From Myxococcales bacterium UBA1660 (GTDB lineage: Bacteria > Myxococcota_A > Polyangia > Polyangiales > Houyiibacteriaceae), in assembly GCA_002320815.1 (NCBI GenBank), contig DCLA01000076.1:1-64000 (forward strand): a DNA stretch of 64,000 bases, written 5' to 3'. The notes below the pieces were generated by a model, which worked only from the letters and a program-made list of their open reading frames with translations, was not told where the DNA came from and made no database searches. The position numbers and the translations under genes are program-made. Below are positions 44,272-53,800 of this stretch, piece after piece. Position 1 is the first letter of the stretch. The number at the start of each line of letters is the position of its first letter.

Positions 44272-45593
44272 TTGACCCGCTGCATCGCCTCGAGGAACTC
44301 GTCCGCGCTGACCAGACCGGTGATCCGGTGGGCCTCGTCGCCGTCGGTGTGGTGGAAGACCACCAGCGGGAGCCCCGGCTGCTCGTAGGTGTCGTTGAGC
44401 AGGGTCCACTTGGCCTCGGTGGCCTTGTCGGCGCTGAGGTCGACGCGGACCGGGATGAAGCGCTGGGCCTCGGCGATGACCCGCGGGTCGCTCATGGCCT
44501 GGTGCTCGAGCTCGTTGCAGGCGCCACACCAGTCGGCGCCGAAGTCCACCAGCATCGGGCGGCCCGAGGTCCGCGCCATCTCCGCGGCGCTGTCGTAGTC
44601 GTCCATCCACTCGATGTGCGCGCCGGCGGGGAGGGCGCCCATCCAGAAGATGATGCCCAGCGCGCCGACGGTGGTGGCCAGCACGCCCAGGCCCTTGCGG
44701 GTCTTGTCGACCGCGCTGCCTTCCTTGAAGGACTTGTGGATGGCGCCGATGGCCAGCCCGAAGACGACCAACCCGATGGGCACGTAGAGCCACAGGAGCG
44801 AGCGGAACTCGGGCCGCGGGATGGGGAGCACGCCGCGCAGGTAGTAGAAGGCGAGCACCAGCATCACGATGCCGAAGACGCTCTTCACGTGCTCGACCCA
44901 CTTGCCGCTCTTGGGCAGGTTGACCGCGAAGGTGCCCACCACGAAGAAGAGCGCGCCCAGCCCCAGGCTGTAGACGAAGAGGGCCAGGCCGCCGAAGCCC
45001 ACGCTCTGCGAGGTGCCCACGTAGGTGAGCAGCACGGTGAGCACCGGGCCGGTGCAGGGGGCGGCGATGAGCCCGTTCACGAAGCCGACGGCGAAGGCGC
45101 CCTTGTATCCGGCGCCGCCCACCTGAGCGAGCTTGTTCTGGAGGCCGGCGGGGAGGCTCATGTCCCAGGCGCCGAACATGCTGGTCGCCATGGCGATGAA
45201 GAGCACCGCCAGGCCCACCAGGACCCAGGGGTTGGCCAGCGCGGCGCCCATGGCGTTGCCGGTCAGGGCGCTGATGATCCCCAAGGGGGTGAAGAGCGCG
45301 GCGATGCCCAGCACGAAGGCGGTGCTCAGGAGCGCGCCCTCCATCTTGGACTTCGCCTGCCGCGCGCCGAAGACGCTGACGGTCACCGCGATCATCGGGT
45401 AGACGCACGGGGTCAGCGCGGTCGCGAGCCCGGCGCCGAAGATGAGCGCCAGCGCCAGCCCATAGCTGCCCGACGAGAGCGCGGACTCGAAGCGCTCCGC
45501 GAGGCTGCCGAGCACGTCCGCGGACGCCACCGAGGGCACCATCCAGAAGAGGAGGAGCGTCGCCGCTCCGAGAGCCAGGCCGTTCCTGCGCAT
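44268..45593 (-). CDS. DsbD/CcdA-like thiol:disulfide interchange protein
   Basis: A 441-residue inner-membrane protein. After a signal sequence come about eight transmembrane segments with the paired Cys motifs TALTPCVYPMIAV and IAAPCTGPVLTVL of the DsbD beta domain. A C-terminal periplasmic thioredoxin domain has ADWCGACNELE (CxxC). The N-terminal alpha domain of full DsbD is absent. It passes electrons from cytoplasmic thioredoxin to periplasmic acceptors, for disulfide repair or cytochrome c maturation. The ATG at 45593 starts the signal peptide and has TATCCA 8 nt upstream. Confidence 0.87.
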   Translation of the reverse strand: MRRNGLALGAATLLLFWMVPSVASADVLGSLAERFESALSSGSYGLALALIFGAGLATALTPCVYPMIAVTVSVFGARQAKSKMEGALLSTAFVLGIAALFTPLGIISALTGNAMGAALANPWVLVGLAVLFIAMATSMFGAWDMSLPAGLQNKLAQVGGAGYKGAFAVGFVNGLIAAPCTGPVLTVLLTYVGTSQSVGFGGLALFVYSLGLGALFFVVGTFAVNLPKSGKWVEHVKSVFGIVMLVLAFYYLRGVLPIPRPEFRSLLWLYVPIGLVVFGLAIGAIHKSFKEGSAVDKTRKGLGVLATTVGALGIIFWMGALPAGAHIEWMDDYDSAAEMARTSGRPMLVDFGADWCGACNELEHQAMSDPRVIAEAQRFIPVRVDLSADKATEAKWTLLNDTYEQPGLPLVVFHHTDGDEAHRITGLVSADEFLEAMQRVN

Positions 45594-45601
45594 CACCGGG
45601 A

Positions 45602-45607
45602 TGGATA
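45602..45607 (-). promoter_or_regulatory. -10-like box 8 nt before the DsbD-like start
   Basis: On the minus strand TATCCA ends 8 nt before the ATG at 45593. No Shine-Dalgarno sequence is present. The spacing matches other proposed leaderless starts. Confidence 0.4.
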
Positions 45608-45694
45608 GCACCCCGGGGGGGAGGGCGGCCACCCGACCCGGGGAGGGGGTAAACCGGTCTTGCTCCGCGCCGCGGGCCAGGGCATTCCGTCTCC

Positions 45695-46264
45695 ATGCGC
45701 TTCGCCCTCCTCGTCCTGCTCCTGGCAGCCGTCGCCTGCGACTGTGGGGGCGATCCCGGCTCGGACCTCGCGCCGAGCGACGCGGCCGTCTCCGGCGACG
45801 CCGGCGCCCGCGACGCGGCGAGCGGGGACCTCCCGGACGCCGCGGCGGACCTCGGCGAGCCCGACCTGGGCCCCGCGGACGGCGGCGTCGACGGCGGCCT
45901 CGATCTGGGCCCGGACCTCGGGCCGCCCGCGCCCATGTGCCGCTTCCTCGACGACGTCTTCATCGTCTCCTGCGCGGCCGGTTACCGCTATCTGCGCCGC
46001 TGGTACGCCATCGACGGAGGCGAGTGCCCCGACTACTACACCCTGGACGGCGCCACCTTCGAGACCGAGGCCGAGGCCCTGGCCTCGGACGCCTGCTCGC
46101 CCGACTGCACGCGCCACCCCTCGACCAGCGTAACCATCATCCGCTGCGGGATCCGCACCGGCTACATCCTCTTCCGCGACGACGACTGTGACGTCGCCAT
46201 CGAGACCCCCGACGGCATCTTCCCCTCCCGCGAAGCCTGGGACGAAGCCCACCCCTGCGAGTGA
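45695..46264 (+). CDS. Cys-rich lipoprotein of unknown function
   Basis: A 189-residue putative lipoprotein. MRFALLVLLLAAVACDCGG has a lipobox Cys15. Residues about 20-80 are an Asp/Ala/Gly-rich spacer ending in DLGPDLGPP. The C-terminal 105 residues hold eight Cys (for example ECPDYYTLDG, ACSPDCTRHP, DDDCDVAIE), suggesting a disulfide-stabilised surface domain. I do not recognise it. It ends 12 bp from the convergent hypothetical gene. Confidence 0.65.
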   Translation: MRFALLVLLLAAVACDCGGDPGSDLAPSDAAVSGDAGARDAASGDLPDAAADLGEPDLGPADGGVDGGLDLGPDLGPPAPMCRFLDDVFIVSCAAGYRYLRRWYAIDGGECPDYYTLDGATFETEAEALASDACSPDCTRHPSTSVTIIRCGIRTGYILFRDDDCDVAIETPDGIFPSREAWDEAHPCE

Positions 46265-46276
46265 GCGCCGCCCGCT

Positions 46277-46867
46277 TCAGCCGTCGCGCCGGTGGCGCTC
46301 CCGGCTGACCTCGTCGCCGGGCTCCGCGAAGCGCTGGGTGGCGACGAGCGCGCCGAGCGCCTCGCACGCCAGCTCCCGGCCCGCCGCGGTAGGCGCGGAG
46401 TACTCGTCCCGACCCCCGAGAAAGCGTTCGACGCCGGTCTCCGGGTCGAACGCGAACGCGGCGAGGATCGTGGGGGCACCGTCGACTTCGCCGACCAGGA
46501 GTCGCCGCTGGTAGCTCGTGCCCCCCATCTCGTCGACGAAGGCCGAGTGGATCACCGTGTCGTCGGTGGGGGCGTGGGTGTCGAGCCGGAAGAGCGTGTA
46601 CTGCTCGGGTAGCGTCGACGCGCGCCGGCGCTCGAGCTCCTCGGCATGGTCGGGCTCGCGCCGCAGGAGCATCCGCATCGCCATGGGGTTCTTGCCCCGC
46701 ATCGCGACGCCATAGATCCCACCGAGCTCGGGGACGACGAGCGCGCGAACGGTCTCCGCGGCCGCGTTCTGCTCGTCGACGAGCTCCTTCCACTGCGCGT
46801 CGCGCGCCCGCTGTTCGGCGGCGAAGAACTGCTGGAGGTGGGCGAGGGCGGCGTCGGCGGTCGGCAT
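46277..46867 (-). CDS. Hypothetical cytoplasmic protein
   Basis: A 196-residue protein beginning MPTADAALAHLQQFFAAEQRA. It has helices in the first 60 residues and then a mixed region with RLDTHAPTDDTVIHSAFVDE, reminiscent of structural beta sheets. It has no signal peptide, membrane segment or recognised catalytic motif. TAGATT lies 5 nt before the ATG and there is no Shine-Dalgarno sequence. I do not recognise the family. It lies 65 bp downstream of the SCP2-like gene on the same strand. Confidence 0.55.
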   Translation of the reverse strand: MPTADAALAHLQQFFAAEQRARDAQWKELVDEQNAAAETVRALVVPELGGIYGVAMRGKNPMAMRMLLRREPDHAEELERRRASTLPEQYTLFRLDTHAPTDDTVIHSAFVDEMGGTSYQRRLLVGEVDGAPTILAAFAFDPETGVERFLGGRDEYSAPTAAGRELACEALGALVATQRFAEPGDEVSRERHRRDG

Positions 46868-46932
46868 GATCCAATCTACGCGCGCGATCGCCGGGAACTC
46901 CTCGCCTGGAATCGGTCGCCGTACGAGAGCGC

Positions 46933-47373
46933 TCAGGTGTAGCGCTTCTCCATCTCCTGGCTCATCTCGGAGATGCGGGAGAACATGCGCAGGTGGCGGA
47001 GCACCTTGAGCTTCGCCCCCTCGAAGACGTAGTCGGGGCTGATGATGGCGTCGATGACGCCCATCTCGCCCTTGTCCAGCTTCACCCAGATCGAATAGGG
47101 CGCGGTGGTCCGGGCCAGGTAGACCGACTTGTCCAACGGCAAGTTCCGCATCGGCGCCGGCGCGGGCTGCTCGTCGAAGCTGGTGCAGTCCAGGCGGCTG
47201 TCGTGGATGTGGTAGCTGGCCACGATGTCGGTGCCGTCCGGCGTGTCCGTGCAGCGGAGCTGGATCTTGGCTTCCACGCCCGCGGCCAGTTTGCGGAACT
47301 TGGCGTCGGCGTTGAGGCGGCCGAGCATGATCTCGACGAGCGGCTCGGTCCAGAGGCGGTGCGGCTGGGTCAC
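46933..47373 (-). CDS. SCP2 sterol-transfer-like protein
   Basis: A 146-residue protein from a GTG at 47373. The pattern LGRLNADAKFRKLAAGVEAKIQ, then SVYLARTTAPYSIWVKLDKG and FEGAKLKVLRHLRMFSRI, resembles the SCP2 fold, in which a lysine-rich last strand and helix close a hydrophobic cavity. Such domains bind lipids or sit in multidomain enzymes. The match is moderate. The reading frame is open further upstream but that part is not protein-like. Confidence 0.55.
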   Translation of the reverse strand: MTQPHRLWTEPLVEIMLGRLNADAKFRKLAAGVEAKIQLRCTDTPDGTDIVASYHIHDSRLDCTSFDEQPAPAPMRNLPLDKSVYLARTTAPYSIWVKLDKGEMGVIDAIISPDYVFEGAKLKVLRHLRMFSRISEMSQEMEKRYT

Positions 47374-47619
47374 GGCGCGGAGCCTGCGGGCATCGTCGGG
47401 GCCTTGCAAGGGGGTTTCGTCGGACGGAACCCGAGAGCCTCGGGGGCCCGTTTCCCGGCGACTGACAAGGGGGCCACGGCCCCCAAGCACGCTCGATTGG
47501 GGGAGCGAAACCCCTCCGAGCCCGCCCGGGGTTGACGGAAAACGCAACGATTACGGCGTGGATCGATCCTTGCTCAACGATTCCGCGTGGCCGACGGCGG
47601 CCGCGAGGAGAGGGACGAG

Positions 47620-49845
47620 ATGAAGCGGACGACACGGTGGTTGGGTTTGACGGGAGCGCTCCTGGCGCTGGCCGTCGGGTGCGGGGGCGATCCGGCAGAG
47701 AGCGTGCTGCCCGGAGTCGAGGCCCTGGTCTTCGTCAAACGGGCCTTCATCGGCCCGGACGGGGAGCACGTCGTCACCGGCGGCGCGAACCAGACGATCG
47801 ACTACCTCCGCTACGTCCCCGGCGGCGGCGTGTACGTGCTCTCGCCGCCCACCCCGGACGGCGAGCTCACCAACCTCACCGAGGAGTTCGAGGGCGTCGA
47901 CATCAACGGCATCGACCTCAGCTTCGATGCCCGTCAGGTCGTCTTCTCGATGCGGACGGCGGGCGAGGGCCACTACCACATCTACGTGGCCAACGTGTAC
48001 GCCGACGCCTCGGGCAGCCACCAGGTCCGGCAGCTCACCTTCGGCGAAGCCCACGACGTGAAGCCCATCTTCGTCCCCGGGGACCGCATCGCGTTCGTGA
48101 CCAACGAGCCCTACACCGCGATGGGTACCCGCGCCGACGAGTACAACCACTCGCGCGTGGTCACGCAGATCGCCACCATCGACATCGAGGCCGGCGACGC
48201 CGACCGCCGGCTCTGCGCGCAGAACCTCTCGCACAGCGCCGACCCCTTCCTCATGTCCGATGGCCGCATCGGCTACTCCCGCTGGGAGCACCTCGGCCCG
48301 GTCAACGACGTGAAGCTGATGGTGATGAACCCCGACTGCACGCAGATGGTCGGCCTGGCCGGCACCGGCGGCAAGCCGGGCAACTCGCTGGTGCAGTTCC
48401 ACGAGATCGAAGCCGGCCAGTACGTCGGCATCGTCACCAGCCGCCGCGGCACCATCCAGGCGGGCGCGCTGGTCCACCTCGACGCCCTGGCCGAGGGTGG
48501 CGTCGACGGCATCGTCCTCGACGAGCAGAACGCGCGCTTCGAGGTGCTCACGCCCCAGGTCCCCACCGGCGAGGAGAGCCCGCCCTCCGGCGTCGGTCGC
48601 TACCGGCGCCCCTTCCCGATGGCCGACGGCAAGCTGCTGGTCGCCTGGGCCGATGGCGACGTGAACGAGCGCAACGAGCTCTCGGACACCGCGCCGAACT
48701 TCGGCCTCTACCTCTGGGATCCGGAGACCCGCTCGAAGACCCTCATCTACGACGACCCGGACACCTGGGACACCTACGCCATCCCGGTCGTCCCCCGGGA
48801 CGCGCCCGCGGTGCACCCCAGCTTGCTGCAGCCGGCTCCCGACGAGAGCGAGCCCTCCGTGCTCGGCTCCATCGACGTCTCCATCACCGGCCTCTCGGAG
48901 CGCGTCGCCGGCGCCCAGCTCGACGGCCTGACCCTCGACGAGGCCCTCGACTTCGCCACCCGCGTCCGCATCATCGAGGGCTTCTCCTCGGAGATCGGCC
49001 CGGTGCGCGAGTTCGGTCTGACCATGCACGAGGGCGCCGCCATCCTCGGTGAGGCCTCGGTCTATGCCGACGGAAGCTGGGAGGCCGCGGTGCCCGCGCG
49101 CCTGCCCTACCACCTGCAGCCCCTCGACCGCTACGGCATGGCCATCCGGAACCAGATGCTCTGGATCCAGGCGATGCCGGGCGAGGAGCGCCGCTGCGGC
49201 GGCTGCCACGAGGATCGCACCGGTCAGGTGCTCCCGCGGACGGGCCCGACCACGCTGGCCCAGCAGGCCGGGGCCCAGGACTTCGTCCGACCGATCCCCG
49301 ACCGCGTGGAGCTGCCTTGGATCAACGCGGCCAGCGGTCAGACCATCCAGGACGTCCTCGACGCCAACTGTGTGAGCTGCCACGACGGCGGCGCCATGGA
49401 CCCGTTCGCCGGGCGCTTCTACACGGTCAACGTGACCACCGAGGAGGGCGAGGAGCTCGAGTACGAGATCCCCTATCTCCGCCTCGATGACGCGCCCCTG
49501 CAGGTCTACTACGAGCGCGAGGTCGTCTCCTACCCGGCGTCCTACGTCACGCTCCTCTACCCCTCGGCGATGATGGGGGACTCGGTCGCCACCGGCGACG
49601 TCCCGCCCGAGTGGGTGCAGCCGGGCGCCGCCCGCACCTCGCGCCTCATCGAGGCGCTGAACGTCAACGCCGAGGACGACGCCGGCTCCTGGGCCTGGGA
49701 GACCCCCAGCCACCCGGAGGACGTGGGCGTCGAGCTCGCCCGCGAGGAGCGCCTGATGCTCATCCAGATGGCCGACCTCGGCGGGCAGTTCTACTCGCGA
49801 CGCAACATCGAGGGCGCCGACGCCTGGGGGGAGACGGAGTACTGA
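47620..49845 (+). CDS. Beta-propeller lipoprotein with two CxxCH heme motifs (HzsA-like)
   Basis: A 741-residue putative lipoprotein. Signal peptide MKRTTRWLGLTGALLALAVGC has its lipobox Cys at residue 21. Residues about 40-380 look like a TolB/WD40-type propeller (GIDLSFDARQVVFSMRT, FVPGDRIAFVTNEPY, LMSDGRIGYSRWE). The C-terminal third has two c-type heme motifs, RRCGGCHEDR and ANCVSCHDGG. This layout recalls hydrazine synthase alpha-related proteins, which are widespread outside anammox bacteria and of unknown role. A GAGGAGAGG Shine-Dalgarno sequence precedes the ATG. It is followed directly by the HEAT-repeat gene. Confidence 0.75.
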   Translation: MKRTTRWLGLTGALLALAVGCGGDPAESVLPGVEALVFVKRAFIGPDGEHVVTGGANQTIDYLRYVPGGGVYVLSPPTPDGELTNLTEEFEGVDINGIDLSFDARQVVFSMRTAGEGHYHIYVANVYADASGSHQVRQLTFGEAHDVKPIFVPGDRIAFVTNEPYTAMGTRADEYNHSRVVTQIATIDIEAGDADRRLCAQNLSHSADPFLMSDGRIGYSRWEHLGPVNDVKLMVMNPDCTQMVGLAGTGGKPGNSLVQFHEIEAGQYVGIVTSRRGTIQAGALVHLDALAEGGVDGIVLDEQNARFEVLTPQVPTGEESPPSGVGRYRRPFPMADGKLLVAWADGDVNERNELSDTAPNFGLYLWDPETRSKTLIYDDPDTWDTYAIPVVPRDAPAVHPSLLQPAPDESEPSVLGSIDVSITGLSERVAGAQLDGLTLDEALDFATRVRIIEGFSSEIGPVREFGLTMHEGAAILGEASVYADGSWEAAVPARLPYHLQPLDRYGMAIRNQMLWIQAMPGEERRCGGCHEDRTGQVLPRTGPTTLAQQAGAQDFVRPIPDRVELPWINAASGQTIQDVLDANCVSCHDGGAMDPFAGRFYTVNVTTEEGEELEYEIPYLRLDDAPLQVYYEREVVSYPASYVTLLYPSAMMGDSVATGDVPPEWVQPGAARTSRLIEALNVNAEDDAGSWAWETPSHPEDVGVELAREERLMLIQMADLGGQFYSRRNIEGADAWGETEY

Positions 49846-49898
49846 TGTCTTCCCGAAACCCCACCGAACGCTCCCACCCGAACCCCAGGACCGAGACC

Positions 49899-50783
49899 AT
49901 GATGAAGCGCATCCTCCTCTCGGCGGTCTTCGTGGCGTTGGCCGCGGGTCCCGCCCTCGCCCAGGACACCTTCGTCCCCCACGACCGCGACCGGGGTGAG
50001 CTGAGCCCCGGCACGGGCGCGCCCACCACCGACCAGATGCTTCGGGCCGCCGAGGGTGGAGGCACTACCTCCTCGCTCATCGCGACCCTGGAGTACGGCG
50101 AACGCGTCGAGTGCCACGCCTGCGTGGCCCCGCTCACCCGGGCGCTCCTCGAGTCGCGGGATCCCGAAGTGCGGCGCATCAGCGCCTGGTGGCTCCGGCG
50201 ACGGCTCTTCGCCATCGGCGCGATCATGGCGCAGATGAAGGACACCCTCGCGGGCGACACGGATCCGATCCGCCGCGCTCGCGCCGCGATGGCCATCGGC
50301 GAGTTCCTCGATCCCAACGGGCTCCAGCCGCTGACCGCCGCCTACGAGACCGACACCGATCCCGGCGTGCGCACCGCAGTCGTCACCGCCCTCGGGCGCC
50401 TGAACCACCCGGCCGGCACCGCGACCCTCGCGGCCGCCCTCGGCGACGACGCCGTCGAGGTCCGCCGCGCCGCGGTCGACCAGGTCCTCAAGGTGAACTT
50501 CTTCCGCGAGCACGACGCGCTCATCGGCGCCCTGGCCGACACCGACGACGAGGTCCGCATGCGGGCCGCTCGCCTCAACGGCGTCTTCCAGGTCGACTCG
50601 GCGGTCCCCGCCCTGATGGGCATGCTGGCCAGCGACGGGAACATGCGGGTCCGCCAGGCGGCCGCCTGGGCGCTGGGCAAGATCGGCACCGCCGAGGCGC
50701 GGGCCGCGCTGCGGACCGCGGCGTCGGTGGAGGAGTCCAGTCTGGTACGCGACGCCATCGACGTCGCCATGCGGATGCGCTGA
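49899..50783 (+). CDS. Secreted HEAT-repeat protein
   Basis: A 294-residue protein. MMKRILLSAVFVALAAGPALAQ is a clean signal peptide with an AxA-type site. Residues about 55-290 form about six HEAT/PBS-lyase-type repeats (ARAAMAIGEFLD, VRTAVVTALGRLNHPAGTAT, VRRAAVDQVL, VRQAAAWALGKIGTAEARAA). Near the start is a possible single Cys pair VECHACVAPL. It is probably a periplasmic scaffold that works with the two heme lipoproteins beside it. An in-frame ATG at 49845 overlaps the preceding stop (TGATG) and could give coupled translation with an 18-residue longer N terminus. Confidence 0.75.
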   Translation: MMKRILLSAVFVALAAGPALAQDTFVPHDRDRGELSPGTGAPTTDQMLRAAEGGGTTSSLIATLEYGERVECHACVAPLTRALLESRDPEVRRISAWWLRRRLFAIGAIMAQMKDTLAGDTDPIRRARAAMAIGEFLDPNGLQPLTAAYETDTDPGVRTAVVTALGRLNHPAGTATLAAALGDDAVEVRRAAVDQVLKVNFFREHDALIGALADTDDEVRMRAARLNGVFQVDSAVPALMGMLASDGNMRVRQAAAWALGKIGTAEARAALRTAASVEESSLVRDAIDVAMRMR

Positions 50784-50789
50784 CACGCT

Positions 50790-50813
50790 GCGGGGACGCC
50801 CGGTCGTCCCCGC
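50790..50813. terminator. 9-bp hairpin after the HEAT-repeat gene
   Basis: GCGGGGACG (50790-50798) pairs perfectly with CGTCCCCGC (50805-50813) around a 6-nt loop, 6 nt past the stop codon. It is directly followed by the -10-like box of the next gene. Confidence 0.55.
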
Positions 50814-50820
50814 GCCGTGA

Positions 50821-50826
50821 TAGCTT
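50821..50826 (+). promoter_or_regulatory. -10-like box 8 nt before the second heme lipoprotein
   Basis: TAGCTT ends 8 nt before the ATG at 50835, right after a terminator hairpin. There is no Shine-Dalgarno sequence and no clear -35 box. Confidence 0.4.
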
Positions 50827-50834
50827 TCGCCCCG

Positions 50835-53800
50835 ATGCGCGCTCATCTCCGCTCGCTCGTCACCCTCGCGCCCCTCGCCCTCGCGGCGTTGGGCGCGATG
50901 GCGTGTGAAGAGACCCCGCCGCCGGCCTCGTCGTACTACGACGAGCGCATCAGCCCGATCCTCGAGGTCGGCTGTGCGCAGCAGACCAACGGCTGTCACA
51001 TCGACCTCGACGGCTCGGCGACCGGCAACCTGGATCTGTCCAGCTTCGACGCGCTGATGCAGCGCGAGGACGTGCTGGCGCCCTACGGGCCGTACCCGGT
51101 GGGCCTCCTCCTGCTCAAGGGCAGTGACGACGTGGAGATCCCGGTGGAGACCTGGGACGCCGATCCCACCAGCGGCGAGCGGGTCGCGCGCATCACCACC
51201 GACATCCGGCACAACGCCGGGTCCCTCCTCGACGTCGGCTCGACGGGGTACGCGGAGCTCAAGCGGTGGATCGCCTCCGGCGCGGAGCGCACCGGCGTGC
51301 AGGACGAGACCCTCTCCGCCAACCGCGGCGAGTGTGTGAGCGGCGTGCCCGAGTTCCACGGCTTCGACGCCGCGGTGGCTCCCGAGGACACCGTCAGCTT
51401 CGACCGCTTCCGGAACGAGGTGCAGCCCGTCATGCGCGAGACCTGCGCCGGCAGCCAATGCCACGGTCAGCGCCTCGCGGACCTCTACCTCACCTGCGGC
51501 GACACCGAGGAGGAGCTGCGCTGGAACTACTTCGTGGCCATGGCCCACGTGACCACCCCCGTGTCCACCTCGGGCATCCTCCGGCGCCCCCTCTCTACCT
51601 ACCGCGGCGGCAGCTTCCACGAGGGCGGCCACGTCTTCGCGTCCCCCGAGGACGACCGCTACGAGGCCATCGCCGCCTGGGCCGAGGACCTGGCCACCCG
51701 CCGCCCCGACCTCCTGGTCGACCCCGACCCGGACCCGGGCCTGCGCTTCTTCGCCAACCGGGTCCAGCCCGCGATGGTGCGCGAGGGCTGCATGTTCCTC
51801 GGCTGCCACTCGCCCACGATGTTCCACGACCTGCGCCTCCGCGGCGGCGACCAGGGCGTCTTCTCGCGCATCGCGACCTTCAAGAACTACGAGATGAGCC
51901 GGGAGCTCCTGGCCATCGAGTCGCCGGACCCCAACGCCGGCCGCCTGGTCGCCAAGAACCTCTTCCCGGCCACCCAGATCGACGGAGCCCAGGGCATCGT
52001 CCACCGCGGCGGCTCGCTCTTCGAGGACTTCTCCGGGGGCGGCGCGATCAACCCGGCGACCGCCGACGACTGCGCGAGCTACGACGCCGAGGGCGGCGAC
52101 CTGAACGAGGTGCCGGCCTACTGCGTCATCGCTCGCTGGCACGAGATCGAGCGCGAGCAGGCCGCCGCCCGGGGCGAGATCGAACCCCTCGACGCGCCCG
52201 TCGATGGCGTGGTCTGGGTCGCGCGGCCGGTGGGCGTCGGCGATCCCCTCGACTTCGACACCTTCCGGGGCGGCGCCGACCTCCGCTTCGCCTCGGCCTC
52301 GCTGGACGCCGGCGGCGCCATCGCCCTCGACGCCAGCGGTAGCCTCCTCGGCGGCTGCGCGGGCCTCGGCGGCGACGTCGACGTGCGCACCCCGGCGGTG
52401 AGCTGGGACGGCAGCCGCATCGCCTTCGCGGCGCGGACCGCGGCCAGCGAGCCCCTCCGGCTCTACTGGATGAACGCCGACGGCTCCGGGTGCGAACCGG
52501 TCCCCGGGACCGAGACCCCGCCGAGCGAGAACGGCATCCTGGTCCACGACTTCGACCCCGCCTGGGCCCCCGACGACCGCCTCGTCTTCGCCAGCACCCG
52601 CGGCAACGTGGACGGCGCGGTGGACTACCGGGGGCCCACGCGGACGCCGGCGGCGATGCAGCCGAACGCGAACCTCTTCGTCCTCGAGCCCGGCGGCGTC
52701 CGGCAGATGACCTTCCTGCTCAACCAGGAGCTCGCGCCCAACTTCATGCGCGACGGGCGGCTCATCTTCACCACCCAGAAGCGTCAGCCCGGCTTCCACC
52801 AGCTCGCGCTCCGGCGGCAGAACCTGGACGGCGGCGACTACCATCCGCTCTTCGGCCAGCGCGAGAGCGTGGGCTTCGACCGCTCCATGGAGGTCGTGGA
52901 GCTCGTGGGCGGCAACGACTACGCCTTCGTGGCCGGGCCGCTGAACGCCGCCGACGGCGCGGGCACCATCGTGGTGGCCAACCGCTCCATCGGGCCCGAC
53001 CAGGCCGGGCGCGATCCCGGCGACCGCGACTACCTCCACTCCATGCGGATCCCGGTCCCCGGCGCCTTCGGCGCGATCCCCGGCGTGCCCAGCGGCCCGG
53101 GCGGGCAGGGCGCCTTCCGCTCGCCGGCGGCCTTGCCGACGGGGCGCATCCTCGTGTCCTGTGACCTCGGCGCGACCGATCTGACCGCCGGCCCCTTCGG
53201 CTACCAGCTCTGCGAGATGGACCCCATCGGCGAGTCGGTGCGCGCGGTCGGCGGCGAGGCGGGCATGGCCAACGTCGAGGCCGTGGCGGTCTACGGGCGC
53301 GCCCGGCACCCCATCTTCCACTCGCGCATGGACGAGGCCAACGGCGCCACGCGCATCGACGCCTCGTTCGCGCCGGCGGCCGAGCTCCACGTGCTCGACT
53401 TCCCGCTACTGGAGACGCTGCTCTTCGCCAACATCCGCACGCCGCGGGACATCGATCCCGAGGTCGGTGGGTTCACCCTCTACGAGGTCCGGCCGCCGCC
53501 CCAGGCCGCCGGCAGCTTCGCCGACGTCATGGGCGACGTGGTCACCGACGAGTACGGGATGGTCTACGTGGACGACGTGGAGATCGGCTGGGTCCCCCTC
53601 GAGGGCGACGGCTCCGCGCGCTTCTACGCGCCCGGCGGGCGCCCCTTCCGCATCGGCGTCACCGACGACGGAGGCGACCTCCTCGCCTTCGGCGCCGACG
53701 CGCCCTTCATGGGCGACCGGGTCCAGCGCGAGCAGATGCAGCTCTACCCCGGTGAGCGCTTGCGCCAGTCCTTCCCGCGCCGCTTCTTCAACGGACTCTG

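Noticed and set aside
43126..45963. A YcaQ-DsbD fusion in one frame
   Set aside because: The frame upstream of 44271 is out of register with the DsbD-like coding sequence, which has its own clear signal peptide and CxxC motifs. The two genes overlap by 4 nt only.
47469..47484. A GGGGGCC/GGCCCCC hairpin as a terminator
   Set aside because: The loop is only 2 nt, and it lies upstream of both neighbouring genes rather than after a stop codon.
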